Origin: Heterobilharzia americana
Lineage: Eukaryota > Platyhelminthes > Trematoda > Strigeidida > Schistosomatidae
Direction of reading: 5' to 3'
Assembly: GCA_944470555.2 (NCBI GenBank)
Contig: OX104127.1
Span: forward strand, 29,279,661 to 29,343,660
DNA: 64,000 nucleotides
Positions 37,430 to 49,165 of the stretch are shown piece after piece. A program made the translations under genes and the position numbers. The stretch's first letter is position 1. Every line of letters begins with the position of its first letter. The notes beneath the pieces are model-generated. The model was not told the origin of the DNA and ran no database searches. It was given only the letters and a program-made list of their open reading frames with translations.

Positions 37430-38349
37430 CATTATCGTCTGCATGCTCCAAATTTACCAGATCACCTTCAAAGAGTAGGTCAATTCCTGTAGAGTCAGGC
37501 ACACCTAAGGTTATGTCCAGTACATCTATAATGAAGTTAAACAGGAACGGTGACAGTGGATATCCCTAGTGGACACCAATAGTTGTCGTCAGTTCTGGAT
37601 ACAACTCTCCAGTAGCCCTGACACGTCTGCGCGAGTTCAAGTACAGAGCTTTCATTAGCGTTACACACTTGCTCGGCATTCCCTTCACAGTCAGATACTG
37701 ACACAAAACCTCACAGTCAACAGAGTCAAACGTCGCCTTCAGGTCAACAAATATGGTAAGTGTCGGCCAGTGGCCGTAAAGTATGCCTGTTCCAGAATCT
37801 GATAGAGGGTGAAAACATGATGGGTGCACCTTAATCCTGGTCTGAAACATGCCTGTTTTACTCGAAATTGCTTTCCTCGACCTCCAGTTAGGCGTCGGCT
37901 AACTATGGACCCTATGATCTTGTACAAAATATTAGTCAAACTAATTTTATCACGGTTGTCACAAAGACTTCTCTTCGTTCTAATAGACTGGGATGATCAG
38001 TGAATTACACCAGTCTAACGGCACTACCTTTTGATTCCCATACACCACCTTGTACCTCTGTCACTTTATTCATCAACTTCTTACCTCCGTCCCTGAAAAA
38101 TACAAGTGGTAAACTGTCGGGTCCTACCACTTTGCACAGTTTCAGATTCGATACAGCCATCTCAACACCAAAGAGAATTGGAGGACCAGAAATACACGTC
38201 CCAATAACGTCCAGGCTGGATATTGGGGAACTGAAGAGTTGCTGAGGGCCAGTTGAACTGTGCTCTAAATGTTCTGCGCAACGTTCTAGCCAACTATCCG
38301 GAGACGTTATCAGCATTCCATTCGTTTCGGTGTTGATTTCACTAACCAT
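37430..38349 (-). pseudogene. RTE family A reverse transcriptase
   Basis: Minus-strand pieces: KLCKVVGPDSLPLVFFRDGG (finger), ILYKIIGSIVSRRL, CFRPGLRCTHHVFTLYQILE, then FVDLKATFDSVDCEVL (palm, D-x-K-x-x-FDSVD conserved) and LYPELTTTIGVH. Near 37460-37430 LEHADDNVLLDE stands where LEYADDIVLLGE is expected, so the Y of YADD is lost. The blocks lie in at least three frames. Confidence 0.75.
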
Positions 38350-38884
38350 CGTCTTCTTCTTTTTGGTACCCTTAATAAGCTTAAATAGTTGCAGATGTTA
38401 CCCAACGCTGACGCCTTCTTGATCTCTCTCGTTTTCGCTACCCACCACTGTTTGCGATCGACGCGAAGACTCTTGGTCTACTTAAGTTTCAGATGACTCC
38501 GCTCTTCATCGTGGTCAGAGCCAGCTGGAATCACTCTTTTCGTATCAATCAGTTCAGTTGACACTGTGAAAATCCAGTGATGTTTGCTAACCTTTCGGTG
38601 TAGGTTACCAACTGTCTATAGTAGACTTGATATCACTCTAGGCTTCCTTAGCATAAGCATTGCTGTCACGTTCAGATAAATGCTAAGCTATTTCCAACTT
38701 AAATACGTACGTGACGTCCTCATCTTCCAATTGAGCACAGATGGGCCTCACTGCCGCTTGCGACCGGTAAGGCGTAGACATACAAGACCTCGTATTAGTG
38801 CGTGATCGGAATCCAAACAGGTACTCCAGAAAGAGCGATAACCTTCCACCAGTCCTCTACAACAACGACTTATCATTATGTGAT

Positions 38885-39590
38885 CTACATGTGTCCATCA
38901 TTTGTGTGATGTCGGCAGACACCATGTGAGACAATGTCTCTCCTCATACCTAAAGTTAGTGCTAGCCAAAAGCAAGTGATTGTTGGAACAAAATTGCGGT
39001 TGACAATAACCGTTGTCGGTTCGTTGGGATAGTATCCCGTAAATACCCCGAAGATGCCTTTCAATTGGCTCAGCTTCCCTACTTGAGTGTTACAGTCACC
39101 TGCCATTATGACTATGTCTGAACGTTTTTCTTTCTGTGGCAAAATTGACAGCTTTCCATAGGATTCATCTTTTGCATCATCCGAACTACAGTCGGTGGGT
39201 GAGTAGGCTGAGATTACGAATAGGCATTGATTGGTTTCACTATCCTTCTTAGTTCTTACAGATCCATTCATTCGAACAGCACATAAACGGCTGTTTAATG
39301 GTATCCAGTCGAGAAACGCACTTTGCGCCCTACAGCTTAATACTATGCCTACATCAGCGAGTTCACGAGAGGAAGCCATCGAGTCTCCAGATACTCGTAA
39401 GGTGACTTCTGAAGATTCACTAGTATGGTCAGGTGACACCAATTTAATAACCACACTCAGGTCCTGTATACGATTTTTAGAGACTCAGCATACACCCATG
39501 GCTTGAGATTCCAAAGTACTGGCGAGTGATGCTTCCTATTCCATTTGACACAGAGCTCGAACGTTTATAGGTCCAACATGGAATCGATAG
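38885..39590 (-). pseudogene. RTE family A endonuclease
   Basis: Minus frames show GPINVRALCQ near the start (one frame off), then a 189-codon open frame with MASSRELADVGIVLSCRAQ, LNSRLCAVRMNGSV, FVISAYSPTDCSSDDAKDE and VIMAGDCNTQVGKL. SAYSPTD and the GD.N.QVG motif are conserved blocks of the apurinic-type endonuclease that nicks the target DNA. The expected ADFN/GDFN Phe is Cys here. The later SDH catalytic block is not seen in frame; the frame ends in a diverged tail. Confidence 0.75.
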
Positions 39591-40170
39591 CAAGGTCTTA
39601 GCAGACTAAAACTGAGATTTCGTTGGGGATGGTCACAGAATGAGAGGTTGGAGGAGAAGTAGGAGACTTAATAATGACATCAGTAGGTGGAAGGGAAGGA
39701 GGAGACAGTTGAAGGATAGATTATATTTGACCTGGTCTTGTGTACCACTGGATGCGTGTGGGGGCTAATACTTCATGGCTGCCCATACCATGGAAGGTTA
39801 TTTTTCCTTAGGTCACCTGAAAGAGAAAAAGATCTGCGTGACCGCAGAGCATAAGGGATATGTGCTTGAGGTCTGTCGCACAGCCTTCAGAGAACTGCCG
39901 TCCTCAGACTTGATTGTTCTAAGGCTGGAAAGAGAAAATTCATGCCACCAAAACAAGACCGTGGGGCATGGAGGAGTGTACTGTTTTGAGGCCGACTTTT
40001 CCTAACCCTCATTTCCGTAGGGAAGGCTGCATCAGTGTGACACCGCTGGTCATCTAAGAGAAACACTTTGCTGCCGTCACACCCCACCCACCCAGAAGTA
40101 CGACTTCGCCCTCAGACCCCTACCACAATGTAGCAATTTACACTACGACGGTAAGTGCTCCTCTTCTTAC

Positions 40171-41864
40171 CACTATCCAACAGACCTATCTGGTATGGTA
40201 GGACCTCGGGGAAACAAGCGTTTCAGCCAGTTTCGGGTCGTTGTGATAAACAAACCCGACTACCACGTTAAGTTACCAGCTAATGACTATCAAAAGACTT
40301 AATTGCATTACCCAATAATACATTCTCTCACGGTCAGACTGAAAAGAATTTCAATTCAGTTAGGACATCTACCAAGGTGTACACAGTTAAAACATTTCAG
40401 GGTTAAATCTGAACCTACCAGCCCCATTACCAGCACACCACTGATGAGTGAACAGATTAAAATCTCTATTTGTCAGCATTTTACAGATCCAGTCGATTCG
40501 CCATGCAGCACGACTGCCTACCAGTGTAACTCGTAAGCATTTATTCGCATTAGCTGACCGTACACTCCCTGAGTGGGGTCACTAAGCAGTGTTGGTCAGT
40601 CACCAACGCGTTCTGTGTCCTTGAATAACCAACCAATATCTAATAGAAAGTCGGATAAAAACCATGATGAATTGCAGAGCTAATCAATTTCACCTTAGGC
40701 TCGTTTACAATTTATTCTATCAATGATAATTTTTCTTAAAACTGTCTACATACCCAGAAGGGTGTGTGTGTGACTGAACAGTCACAATCAAAAATTGTTC
40801 GTGATATATAACCCACTGTATTGACCTTGAAAGTCACCAACAATATAGATGATTAGAATAATTTATCGTTCTGATGAGTATTTTAATTGGCTAGTTCAAT
40901 CATTTTATTTGATGAACACTTGTTTCAGAAATTAATAAATCTAAAAATTGTGCGGTTACATTTTATCAAATTAACTTGTTCACCTGTTTTAACAATTTTA
41001 TTTCAACAACTTGATAACTGCATACGTCCTATCATTCATCTGATAACTATACCGGAAGTTGCATTATAGATAGAAAACATGTAAAAAAATCAACCCATAG
41101 TATGACTGTAGGTATTGGTCATAAAAATCACAGAAACTCACTAACAACATTGTTATAAGATTAAAATTTGGACACTGTATTACAATGTAATTCCATGTCA
41201 AATGCATTTAATTTGCAGTAGAGATACAGTACTATTGGTTGGATAACATTTCAAGCGGAACGTATCGCTTGTAATCGCAGCAAACTCATATAAATGATCC
41301 AGTAAATAATACTGCATCACTGCGATACTTCAAAAAATAAATCTAGAATGTAATTTTAATGATCTTTTAGTTCTTATAAAACGCCGAAACACTGTTTTTC
41401 TGAACTGTGTTGTATTTTTACGTCATCCACTTTGATAAATATTTTTCTAAAGATGAAAGATGATATATTGCATTTCCTAGCTGTTGTAAAAAGTGTTTGA
41501 CATTATCACTTAGAAAACGAATTTCATCGTCGAACCCAGTGCTTTCCATCCACATTCCTTGTCAGTTTCGCTAGTAGTTTTAGACGTTTTTTACTTGATT
41601 AGAATCAATGATATATTGTCAAGGCTAATAGCGCCTCGTGCTACCAGCAAGTTGATTGACTCGAAGATGAATTACATTGTGCATCACATTCAACATTTTT
41701 AGTTCGGTTACTTAATGATAACCAGAGTGGGATTCATAGAATATTAATTAACTTTAAGTTTTACATAGGTTCGCCTAGTTTACTAGGTAATTAGCCAGTC
41801 CTAAGCCTGGAAAAAGAGGGGAGGTTTTGAGTGGAGTTCACGACCATATCCAATCGCTAAAGAG
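40171..41864. other. Intergenic, possible 5' part of RTE family A
   Basis: 40171-40660 is less AT-rich and may be the 5' UTR of the preceding element, but no second copy allows a check. 40700-41864 is AT-rich; a short stretch at 41285-41345 matches the 14.64 kb repeat. Confidence 0.35.
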
Positions 41865-43530
41865 ACTTCAAAACACAAACGAAATACAACAAATAAACTT
41901 AGTCTTTGCTGGAATCAGGTAGACGAAATGGAGTCGGTTGGTGAAAGACTTCGGGAAACCAAACAGCCGATGTGTCTTCTCTTCTCTCGATGAAAGCAAA
42001 AGTAAGCATGGAGACATGGAATGTCCGAACAATGTATGAACCTAGCAAGGATGTCCAGATTGCAAAACAAATGAGAAAATAGGGCAAAGAAGTGCTAGGC
42101 TAGGAATCTCCGAGAGCATGGAATGGACGTCAACTCTCCAAACTCTTAACTGGAGAGTCAATAATCTACTCCGGTATTGTCATACAGACGACAACCACGA
42201 CCACACTGAGTTCACCAGTGGCTATCATGATGTCCCCAACAATACCAAAGGCTCTCACGCAAAAGGAACCAGTCTCCTCCAGGGTTATGACACCAAATTT
42301 CATCTCAAAAGGAAGGAAAACCATGATCATACGATGCTACACTATGCACCCACAACTAATGGACATCAAGAGAAAAAGGGAAATTCTACAAACAACTGCA
42401 ATCAGACGAGAATAAAACTCAAACCTCTACCTCAACTTCATCGATTTTTAAAAGGCCTTCGATAGCGTCGACCGAGAAGTAATTTGTCAGGCAGCTGCTT
42501 CAACACTACGGAGTACTGCAAATCTTATCAACCTCATTCCACAGCTGTATGCTATATGATGCCATATGCCAAGTGATCCACATGGAAAGGTCAGTGACGC
42601 CCTTGAAGTGAAGACAGGAGTAAGACAAGGTTGCCGCCTACTACCACCGATCATCTTCCTGATTGTGGTCGACTGGGTCATGCAAGAAACTGTGAGGAGC
42701 GAGAAGAGGGAAATACGCTGGACCGCGGAAAAGAACCTAGAAGATTTGGATTTCGTCGATGACTTGTGTCTGATGTCGCACAAACCTGAAGATCAACAGG
42801 CGGAAACTAACAAGTTGACAATAGAGGCAGGGCAGCTAAGACGGGACCTCAAGTGAATATAGAGAAGACAGAGGTGATGAAGATACCCAACTAACAACAA
42901 GCACCAATCACCATCAACGGGAGAAACCTAAAGGAAGTAGTCTCTTTCACCTCCCCACATTGGCAGCACCGTTTTCAACTACAGGTGGCGGTGGCACAGA
43001 CGAGGATGTCAAAACCACCCAAGATCGGAAAAGCAAGATAGGCTTTTGTTAATTTGAAACCAGCGTGAAGATCCATTGAGCTCAGCACAAAGATCAAGAT
43101 CCGGATTTTCAACACTAATGTGAAGTCAGGGCTGTTTTATGGTTCAGAAACTTGGCGTGTCACGAAAAGCACTTCCAACAAACTACGGACATTCATCAAG
43201 AGCTACCTACGCTCGATACTGAAGACCAGATGGCCAGAAAGAACAAGCAACAAGGAACTCTGCCTATCACCCAACAAATATGCAGAAGAAAGCGGAGATG
43301 GATTGGATTGAACGTACACTGAGAAGGCCGATTGGCGACATCATGTGCCAGGCCCTCGAGTGGAATCCAAAGGAAACGACGAGTTGGGCGTCCCAGCTGA
43401 GGGTGACATGGAGGAGGTGTGAGGACAGTCGTGAAGCCAGGCTCAAAAGACTGCAGAAAGGAGAGAGAAACGGCGAGGTGCTACTGAAGCCCTATGTTTC
43501 ACAAGGAACCCAAGGGAGAAATAAATAAGT
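41865..43530 (+). mobile_element. SR2-like RTE retrotransposon, internally deleted
   Basis: The 5' end (from about 41865) and 3' end (about 43530) align with the inverse copy at 19.1-22.2 kb. The endonuclease N-terminus TWNVRTMYEPSKDVQIAKQM starts at about 42015; GRKTMIIRCYTMHPQLMD (about 42323-42370) corresponds to the Q-x-YAPT region with Ala and Thr changed. After about 42400 the sequence jumps to the RT palm (IDF.KAFDSVD equivalent, 42440-42480), so about 1.5 kb is missing compared with full RTEs. TGVRQGC (42618-42638), LDFVDDLCLMS (YADD with Y to V) and KSGLFYGSETWRVTKS follow in changing frames. Confidence 0.85.
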
Positions 43531-44362
43531 AGTAATAAGAAATGAGGCGACTCAGTAATAATCATTCATCGTCTAAAGCGCCAGACCAAAGTGAACTATA
43601 GCGAACAATGTTAGCCTAAGTTAACTTATTGGGGAAAAATGTATTCTAGTTGCGTACTTGTCTCATCTTCATATTAATCATGATAGAATTTGTCTTTATT
43701 TTATTTTTCTTCTGGCCCTAAACTTTCCATTACTTCTACAGTATTATCATCGACCTCCTCAATACTCTGGTGCTGGGCGGGGTAACTTGGATCGCCAAAC
43801 AGTATTACTACGTCTTATGTGGATAATGTAGTCTAGCTTTAGGACAGCCCTACGCTACATCTACGCCAGTCAAGACTTCACAATGAAGATAGTGCTTTAA
43901 GGACACTGAAAGTATCTAAACCCGTGTAGTTTTTAAATTTTGACTGATTAATTTAGTCAAACATTTAATTTCGCCAACTTAATCATTGTGAAACATTTGA
44001 AAATTCTTTATTTACAACAATTTGTAATCAAGCATTGTTCAGTGTAAACTTTTTCCCTCAAACTGTCACAATTTAACATATCCATAAGAGAAAAAAATTA
44101 GACCAAAGGAAGGAGGCAACTTTTAGCTGAATATGTTTATTTTCGTATATTATCTAACTGAGCAAAATGAATTTGAAAAAACATATGAGTAAAAGGTAGT
44201 AGTTCCCATGTTAATGAAACTTCTTTTAGAAATTAACCCAACTAGCCTAAACACTAAGGTTTAGTGTTGGTGAAAGCACAGTGAGACATCTCGTTTCGTC
44301 GTTGAATTTTTAAAAAAGTGGGGAGTAAATAAGCATACAAAAATACATACATAGAATCCCTT

Positions 44363-44425
44363 TTAAACCCGTTTGCGATCTGTCAGAACGCGTACAATGG
44401 AACCAGCTTTACCATAAGTATATAC
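44363..44425 (-). other. ARPC5: ARPC5 terminal coding exon
   Basis: Small last exon, 63 nt including the TAA stop (44365-44363). It is preceded by a polypyrimidine tract and CAG acceptor (tttttctcccacag, ending at 44426). It encodes GKAGSIVRVLTDRKRV, the conserved C-terminus. It is easily missed because it is short and 2 kb from exon 1. Confidence 0.9.
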
Positions 44426-46842
44426 CTGTGGGAGAAAAATAACAGGAAAATCTTTAATGAGACAATGTACGAAAAATGTCACAGATCAAAGTAGAACCTT
44501 GAGCAGAAACGCATCGGTTCAAGTTGCCACATTTCACAGCATAACACAAAAGAAAAGTGGTTAGACAAAGAGTGATTCTAAGGTATACAAAAGTGCATGG
44601 AAGGCTAAAGAACTTAAAAAATGAAGGTTACTGAAAATGCCTAAACTTTAAAACATGACAAAAAGTGAATACATATACGCCACTTTTACAGATGTTCCTT
44701 TATGACACCGAGGGTCTTCGACTATTGATTCATTTAGTTTTATGGATACCTACCAGGCAGTTGACACCTCTCCCTATCCACATGACTCAAAGCAGCAGTT
44801 AGAGACTTCATGTAAAGGTGCCACGTCTTGGTCTGGTCACTGTAAGTCTTTTTTCGACCCAATCCTACCTTGGCAAACATTGCATATCGAGGTAGGTGGT
44901 GGTTCAGTATGTGCAACACATACTCAAGCCATTTTAGTTGGTAAAGGTTCACAACGTCATTGAGTGAACACTTCTAAAGCAAGAAAGCAATACCGGCAAG
45001 GTAGGACGCATCCTAAATAGGTCACCAACATATAGTCACAGTAAATTTACGACCATCGAAATATGAATTAAAGGTTAATTTGACACAAAGGCATCTCATA
45101 TCTGAAGTCGATTGGAATAATAAATATTTTCCATCGGAATCGAGAGAAATGATGCAAAGGTGACTCTTGGATAGAATATAAAACAATGGAGAAATGCTTC
45201 AAGTATGAATCGGTTCGCCTTATTATTAAGTTTCGTCTCATGTGAATTATTATACTGGTCAATTTCTTAGATGAGATGAAACAGTGCATAATTCTGTCTA
45301 ACTTCAATGATTATTTTACTGATGACGAGTTCCAGTGGAAATTGCTTCAATCTCATAAGAAATTATAAGTTGGTGCAGACGAATATGAGTTAAATCATAG
45401 ACACAATATAATTAGTGATTTGTGAGAATTGATTAATTTCAAAGCACAGTTCATCACGAACTGATATCACATTGAGAATAATTGGAAACGCTGGACAGCG
45501 GTTTTTCGAATTAACAGAAGTAGTAAAATGTGAGCTATTCGATTCTAACCCAGTAGCTGAATGTTTAATGCCCACAAAAAGGATTATACTTCTGGAGTTG
45601 ATCACTTACATGGTTATAGGTAAACACTGTCGAGCAGTCCCATACTGGAACGAAACACCTATTCAGTACTATGTGCGACAAGAAATTATATTGGCTGAAT
45701 AATTGTCTGTTCTCCACTTAAAAGGTAGGTTTACTGATGAATGGAATGAAATGCAACCACCCTGCACAAACTCATGTACAAGACAAGAAGCACACTTATA
45801 GTGTCAACGCTGTGATGCTGCTTGTTCAAAACAGGGCAGATGAAGCAACGGTCAAACCTGTGCCCTAATGATTGAGTTTGAACTCCATCAAAAGATATGT
45901 TACTGACATAGGACTTATAGGAGGGGGGCTGAGCAGACGTTATCGATTCAGTAAAAATTGCTATGCACGACATCTCCAGCATACTGAGATTGATTTACCT
46001 ACTGAAATCAAGTGTTTGTGTCAGGTTAAAAACACCCTAATTACTGCCTTTTCGTGGTCTTTCTGACATCATTTAGTATGGACACGTACCTTTATTGTGC
46101 ACAGGATCTCCTTTCCAACTACTCAATAGGTGAATCAAAATGCACATGAATTGGTTCGATATATCGTAGAGTGTAAATATACTGATAACTGACCAGTATG
46201 ACAATATTTAGTGTGGACCCTTTATTTTCTTCAAAAATCATCTAGAACAATTTTTACAACTGACTGATTTTGCCTTGTATAAATCAGATGGCTGTAAGGA
46301 GTATATATTTTTGACCACTCTACTGATCACAGCTATTCCCAGTATTTTAGAGCAGTAAAAGCATGAAGTAGGATCACCTTAAAAGTATCCTACCCTTAAA
46401 TACAAATAAAACAAAATAGTAATAAATGATATCAGTGTTCTCTCTTAACCTTTTCATGCCATGTCAGTAATGTTGCACAACTGATCTCTTGAGGTTGTTC
46501 AAATCCACGATAAATATATTTCATTAGTATATCAATTTTCTCTTGATCCATAGTTGACAAAAACTCATCGATATTTTGATTTGGTTTAAACTGGGACAAT
46601 AAACGCATCATTAACTTGAAGACTGTGTCTTTAACTTGCTGATCTTTCGAAGCGATTGGAGCATTTTGTAGTATGGATAAGATAGCCTCAGTAGATCGTC
46701 CACTTGCGATTAAATCATTGATTTCAGACAGATTTAGACTAGACGGTTTCATGTCATCGACTGACTCATCTTGAAATGCTGGTTCGGTCAATTGATCAAT
46801 ATTAACTTTTCGGAATTTTGTATCCCCAGTATTTTTCGCCAT
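44363..46842 (-). CDS. ARPC5: Arp2/3 complex subunit 5 (p16-ARC), two exons
   Basis: Exon 1 is 46842-46450 (131 codons); exon 2 is 44425-44363 (20 codons plus stop). The joined product is 151 aa, the same as human ARPC5. It starts MAKNTGDTKFRKVNIDQL (human MSKNT...FRKV) and carries the conserved QVKDTVFKLMMRLLSQFKPN and IDILMKYIYRGFEQP. Exon 1 ends TWHEK; exon 2 supplies VYTYGKAGSIVRVLTDRKRV, matching the usual GSIVRVLT.R..V end. The intron is phase 0, gttaag to cccacag. The ATG at 46842 is chosen because homologues start there; a longer in-frame ATG at 46914 is probably 5' UTR. ARPC5 is the small subunit that helps hold Arp2/3 together for branched actin nucleation in the cytoplasm. No frameshift or missing block: this looks like a working gene. 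Confidence 0.93.
44480..44970 (-). pseudogene. RTE family A 3' fragment inside ARPC5 intron
   Basis: Minus frame LYQLKWLEYVLHILNHHLPR and YAMFAKVGLGRKKT, then QTKTWHLYMKSLTAALSHVD, match the C-terminal blocks LH.LRWLGHVLRM..HRLPR and QTKTWHQ.MKSLT..LSHV. The 3' UTR with gttcaagttgccacatttc (44519-44537) and gtagaacctt (about 44490) matches the other A copies. It is a 5'-truncated, diverged insertion. Confidence 0.75.
45430..45715 (+). repeat. Degenerate SINE (deleted inverted dimer) in ARPC5 intron
   Basis: tcatcacgaactgatatcac (minus tail) is followed by a shortened middle, then the plus half: aacccagtagctgaatg, and cagtcccatactggaacgaa with stem II and GAAA kept but the CTGANGA block changed to TCGAGCA. 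Same shortened layout as the 14.3 kb copy. Confidence 0.6.
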
Positions 46843-48289
46843 AATTGAATAACTAATGAATTGGTGAGATGATTTCGATAAAACACAAATGTTCTGGAAA
46901 AAGATTAGAAGCAAAGAAAAGAAACAGTCATGAAAATAATACGAAGCTTTTTAAACAATCAATAAACTTAGCATATAACCAGTTGTTGAAAGTGAAAATG
47001 TAGGTTTGCCAGAAGTCCTCACCCATTCAGTGAAATCATTTTGAAATATCAGCTAAAAAGGCATATGAACGTGTTACGAATGTCATTTTAGTGGCTTACA
47101 TATAACTTTTTGTAAGCCCCTAGACTGGTTTAGAGAGAGGTGGCTAGTACTAGCACTTGCTGGCGCCTCAAAAATCCATGTAGCTCAGTGAACTGAAGTA
47201 ACATCATAAAAGCTCAGAATCAAAGCAGTAGCGATCATGCTAAGTTTCTTGTGTTGCCAATTAAGGAAAGTAACACAAATGCAGCCAATGCCTACTTAAA
47301 CATGTCCCATGGAACCAATTATCTTCAACCTGATCTTTTTCTCCTTATCTTTTTTCGTTTCTGATTTTGCGGCTGCTATAAGTTGTGTGAAACATTTCTT
47401 AGTGTCCATACTTTAACGAGATTTTGCTTAAAATAAGTAATGGAATAAAAAAACTGTAGTTTCGCAGTGGTATCAGTGAATACGAACTAAAAACAATAAT
47501 ACTTTTTCCCATTTCGCTAAAAGACCACAAAGTATCGCAAACTGATGCGAAATATTACAAGAACCCAGGTTCTGATTACTTTTTTTCTGGTATCTTGAAC
47601 CAACCATTTGGTGCAACAAAAGTTGAAAAACAATAGTCTAAACGACTGTAAAAGTTTATGGTGGAACTTTACTTTAGGAGGCTGAGTACCATCAAAACAG
47701 CGAATCGCGGGTAAAATTAGAATAACAGAAACGCGTTAACTTTTTGTGCGAAAACAGTATCCCTACGGTTATAAAAAAAAGCCACTTTTCGTAACCTAAA
47801 AGTACACGTTTACTTGATGAATGATTTTTAAAAATCCATCGTTTGTAGAAAAAGGGATTTCCAGTCGTGGACTTAAAATTCACGTGTGTAAAATACTACA
47901 TAAGACAGGCATTTCAGTACTCCGCTTTCATGTGGCTGTATACAACATAAATACTGTAAAGGAGAATATGACAAGAAGACGGCTATTCGGAGTGAAAACC
48001 GTCCTAAAATTGTAACACTCTGGCACTATATTATACGACTTAGTGTACTTTGCACGATACAGGCTATTTTTCAGAAGTGCATCGAGGACGAGATTATATA
48101 GCATTCAACACTTAATGTATATATGATACTTTTTTGTATTGCTTCTATACACATTGACTTGTGGGATACAATTTTTATAACCGTTCCCAGTTAACATTTT
48201 CAGAGGATTAGACGTAAAGACAGGCTAGAAAAACGTTTCAAAACATCTAAAAAATCTCCCTCAGTAACCCTGTCAATGTGCATGCATAA
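46843..48289. other. ARPC5 upstream region
   Basis: Contains the presumed 5' UTR and promoter of ARPC5, but no core promoter motif could be assigned. Around 47180 gtagctcagtgaactgaag is weakly A-box-like. No other gene was recognised. Confidence 0.4.
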
Positions 48290-48370
48290 GGCAGTGAACG
48301 ACATCCATTGTGTGGAAGCTAATGACACTATCTGGCTGTCCAAACATCCACAGATGGAGCGTGGTTCGAA
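48290..48370 (+). repeat. Unclassified repeat, copy 1 of a direct pair
   Basis: The stretch around gctaatgacactatctggct matches 49090-49165 (gccaatgatactacctggct) at very roughly three-quarters identity over about 65 bp. The pair flanks the RT relic at 48.7-49.09 kb in direct orientation. Confidence 0.45.
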
Positions 48371-48689
48371 AACGTGAACCAGGTGTTGGAAATCAACACT
48401 ATAAACCAATGAATCAACCTTACAACAATATAGGGTCCTACGTGAGAAACCGCTGGTCCCACGTCAGCGCCAAATAAGTAAGGCCCAGTAAAACCAAATC
48501 CAAGAAAACCAGGTAGACTTTCAGACCTGACCATGGATGTCTCGACCAGATATCCACCCTCCACTGGATTCCGGAACACAGGCACACTTACAGACGCTTA
48601 ACATTAGTTGTATTTATCTACCTGGAAGTGGTGTCAACTCCGTTGGTCAAGACATCTCACGATAGTGTCACTCGATGGAAAAGGTGAAA

Positions 48690-49090
48690 AATAAGTATAT
48701 CACACTGTTGAAGGCTCCGAACTGGAGCAACCTTGAGTGTTAAAGCCTATAGTGAATTGTGTACTTCGAGTAGTAACCACCAAAAGTTCCCACTCTCTCC
48801 ATTCACATTTAGTTTTTTCCCAGACGTACATACGAAGGTCTTCCTCTTCTTATCTGACTTGACAGTGACTGATATTGTCAAACAATTCTGCTTAGAACTA
48901 AAGTATGCAGCTGATAGTGTTCTTAAGTGAAGATGCTGACAAGTTGCAGAGTCTTCGGGGCACCTTGAGTGATAATTTGAGAATGTTTGCGATGCATTGC
49001 TCGACATCCAAATCCGAATTGTTCCTCCAGAACTGGTCTGCATTCGAGACCAAAATTTACTCACCAACCTTGTGCATATTCGTGCAGTAA
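48690..49090 (+). pseudogene. RTE reverse transcriptase fragment
   Basis: The plus frame reads KAYSELCTSSSNHQKFPLSP then FTFSFFPDV (in place of YGELS..F.TSSGVRQGCPLSPFLFNF.ID). LSDLTVTDIVKQFCLELKYA follows, then ADS where YADD(I) is expected. After a shift come EDADKLQSLRGTLSDNLRMF (one stop) and KSELFLQNWSA. These blocks match the RT of families A and B. The catalytic aspartates are changed (YADD to YAAD) and frames are broken. Confidence 0.7.
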
Positions 49091-49165
49091 GCAATGAGCC
49101 ACATCTATTGCGTGAGGGCCAATGATACTACCTGGCTGCATAAACCTCGGTAGGCGGAGTGGTGT
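49090..49165 (+). repeat. Unclassified repeat, copy 2 of a direct pair
   Basis: Partner of 48290-48370; see the shared gccaatgatactacctggct block. The two lie about 800 bp apart on either side of an RT relic. Confidence 0.45.

Larger units (their letters stand above)
36425..40170 (-). mobile_element. RTE family A retrotransposon, longest copy
   Basis: Reverse-oriented element: 5' region to about 40170 (edge uncertain), endonuclease at 39590-38885, RT at 38349-37440, C-terminal blocks to about 36640, and 3' UTR to about 36425. The 3' part from about 37420 down is almost identical to the split copy at 51.47-53.67 kb. The reading frame is broken by several shifts and stops, and the middle between endonuclease and RT is shortened, so it is not autonomous. 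The plus-strand frames over 36601-37019 are antisense shadows. Confidence 0.8.
44426..46449 (-). other. ARPC5 intron with transposon cargo
   Basis: A 2,024-bp intron from donor gttaag (46449) to acceptor cag (44426). It contains an RTE family A fragment in the gene's own orientation (44480-44970) and a SINE composite relic (45430-45715). The donor has T at +3, which is rarer than A or G. Confidence 0.85.
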
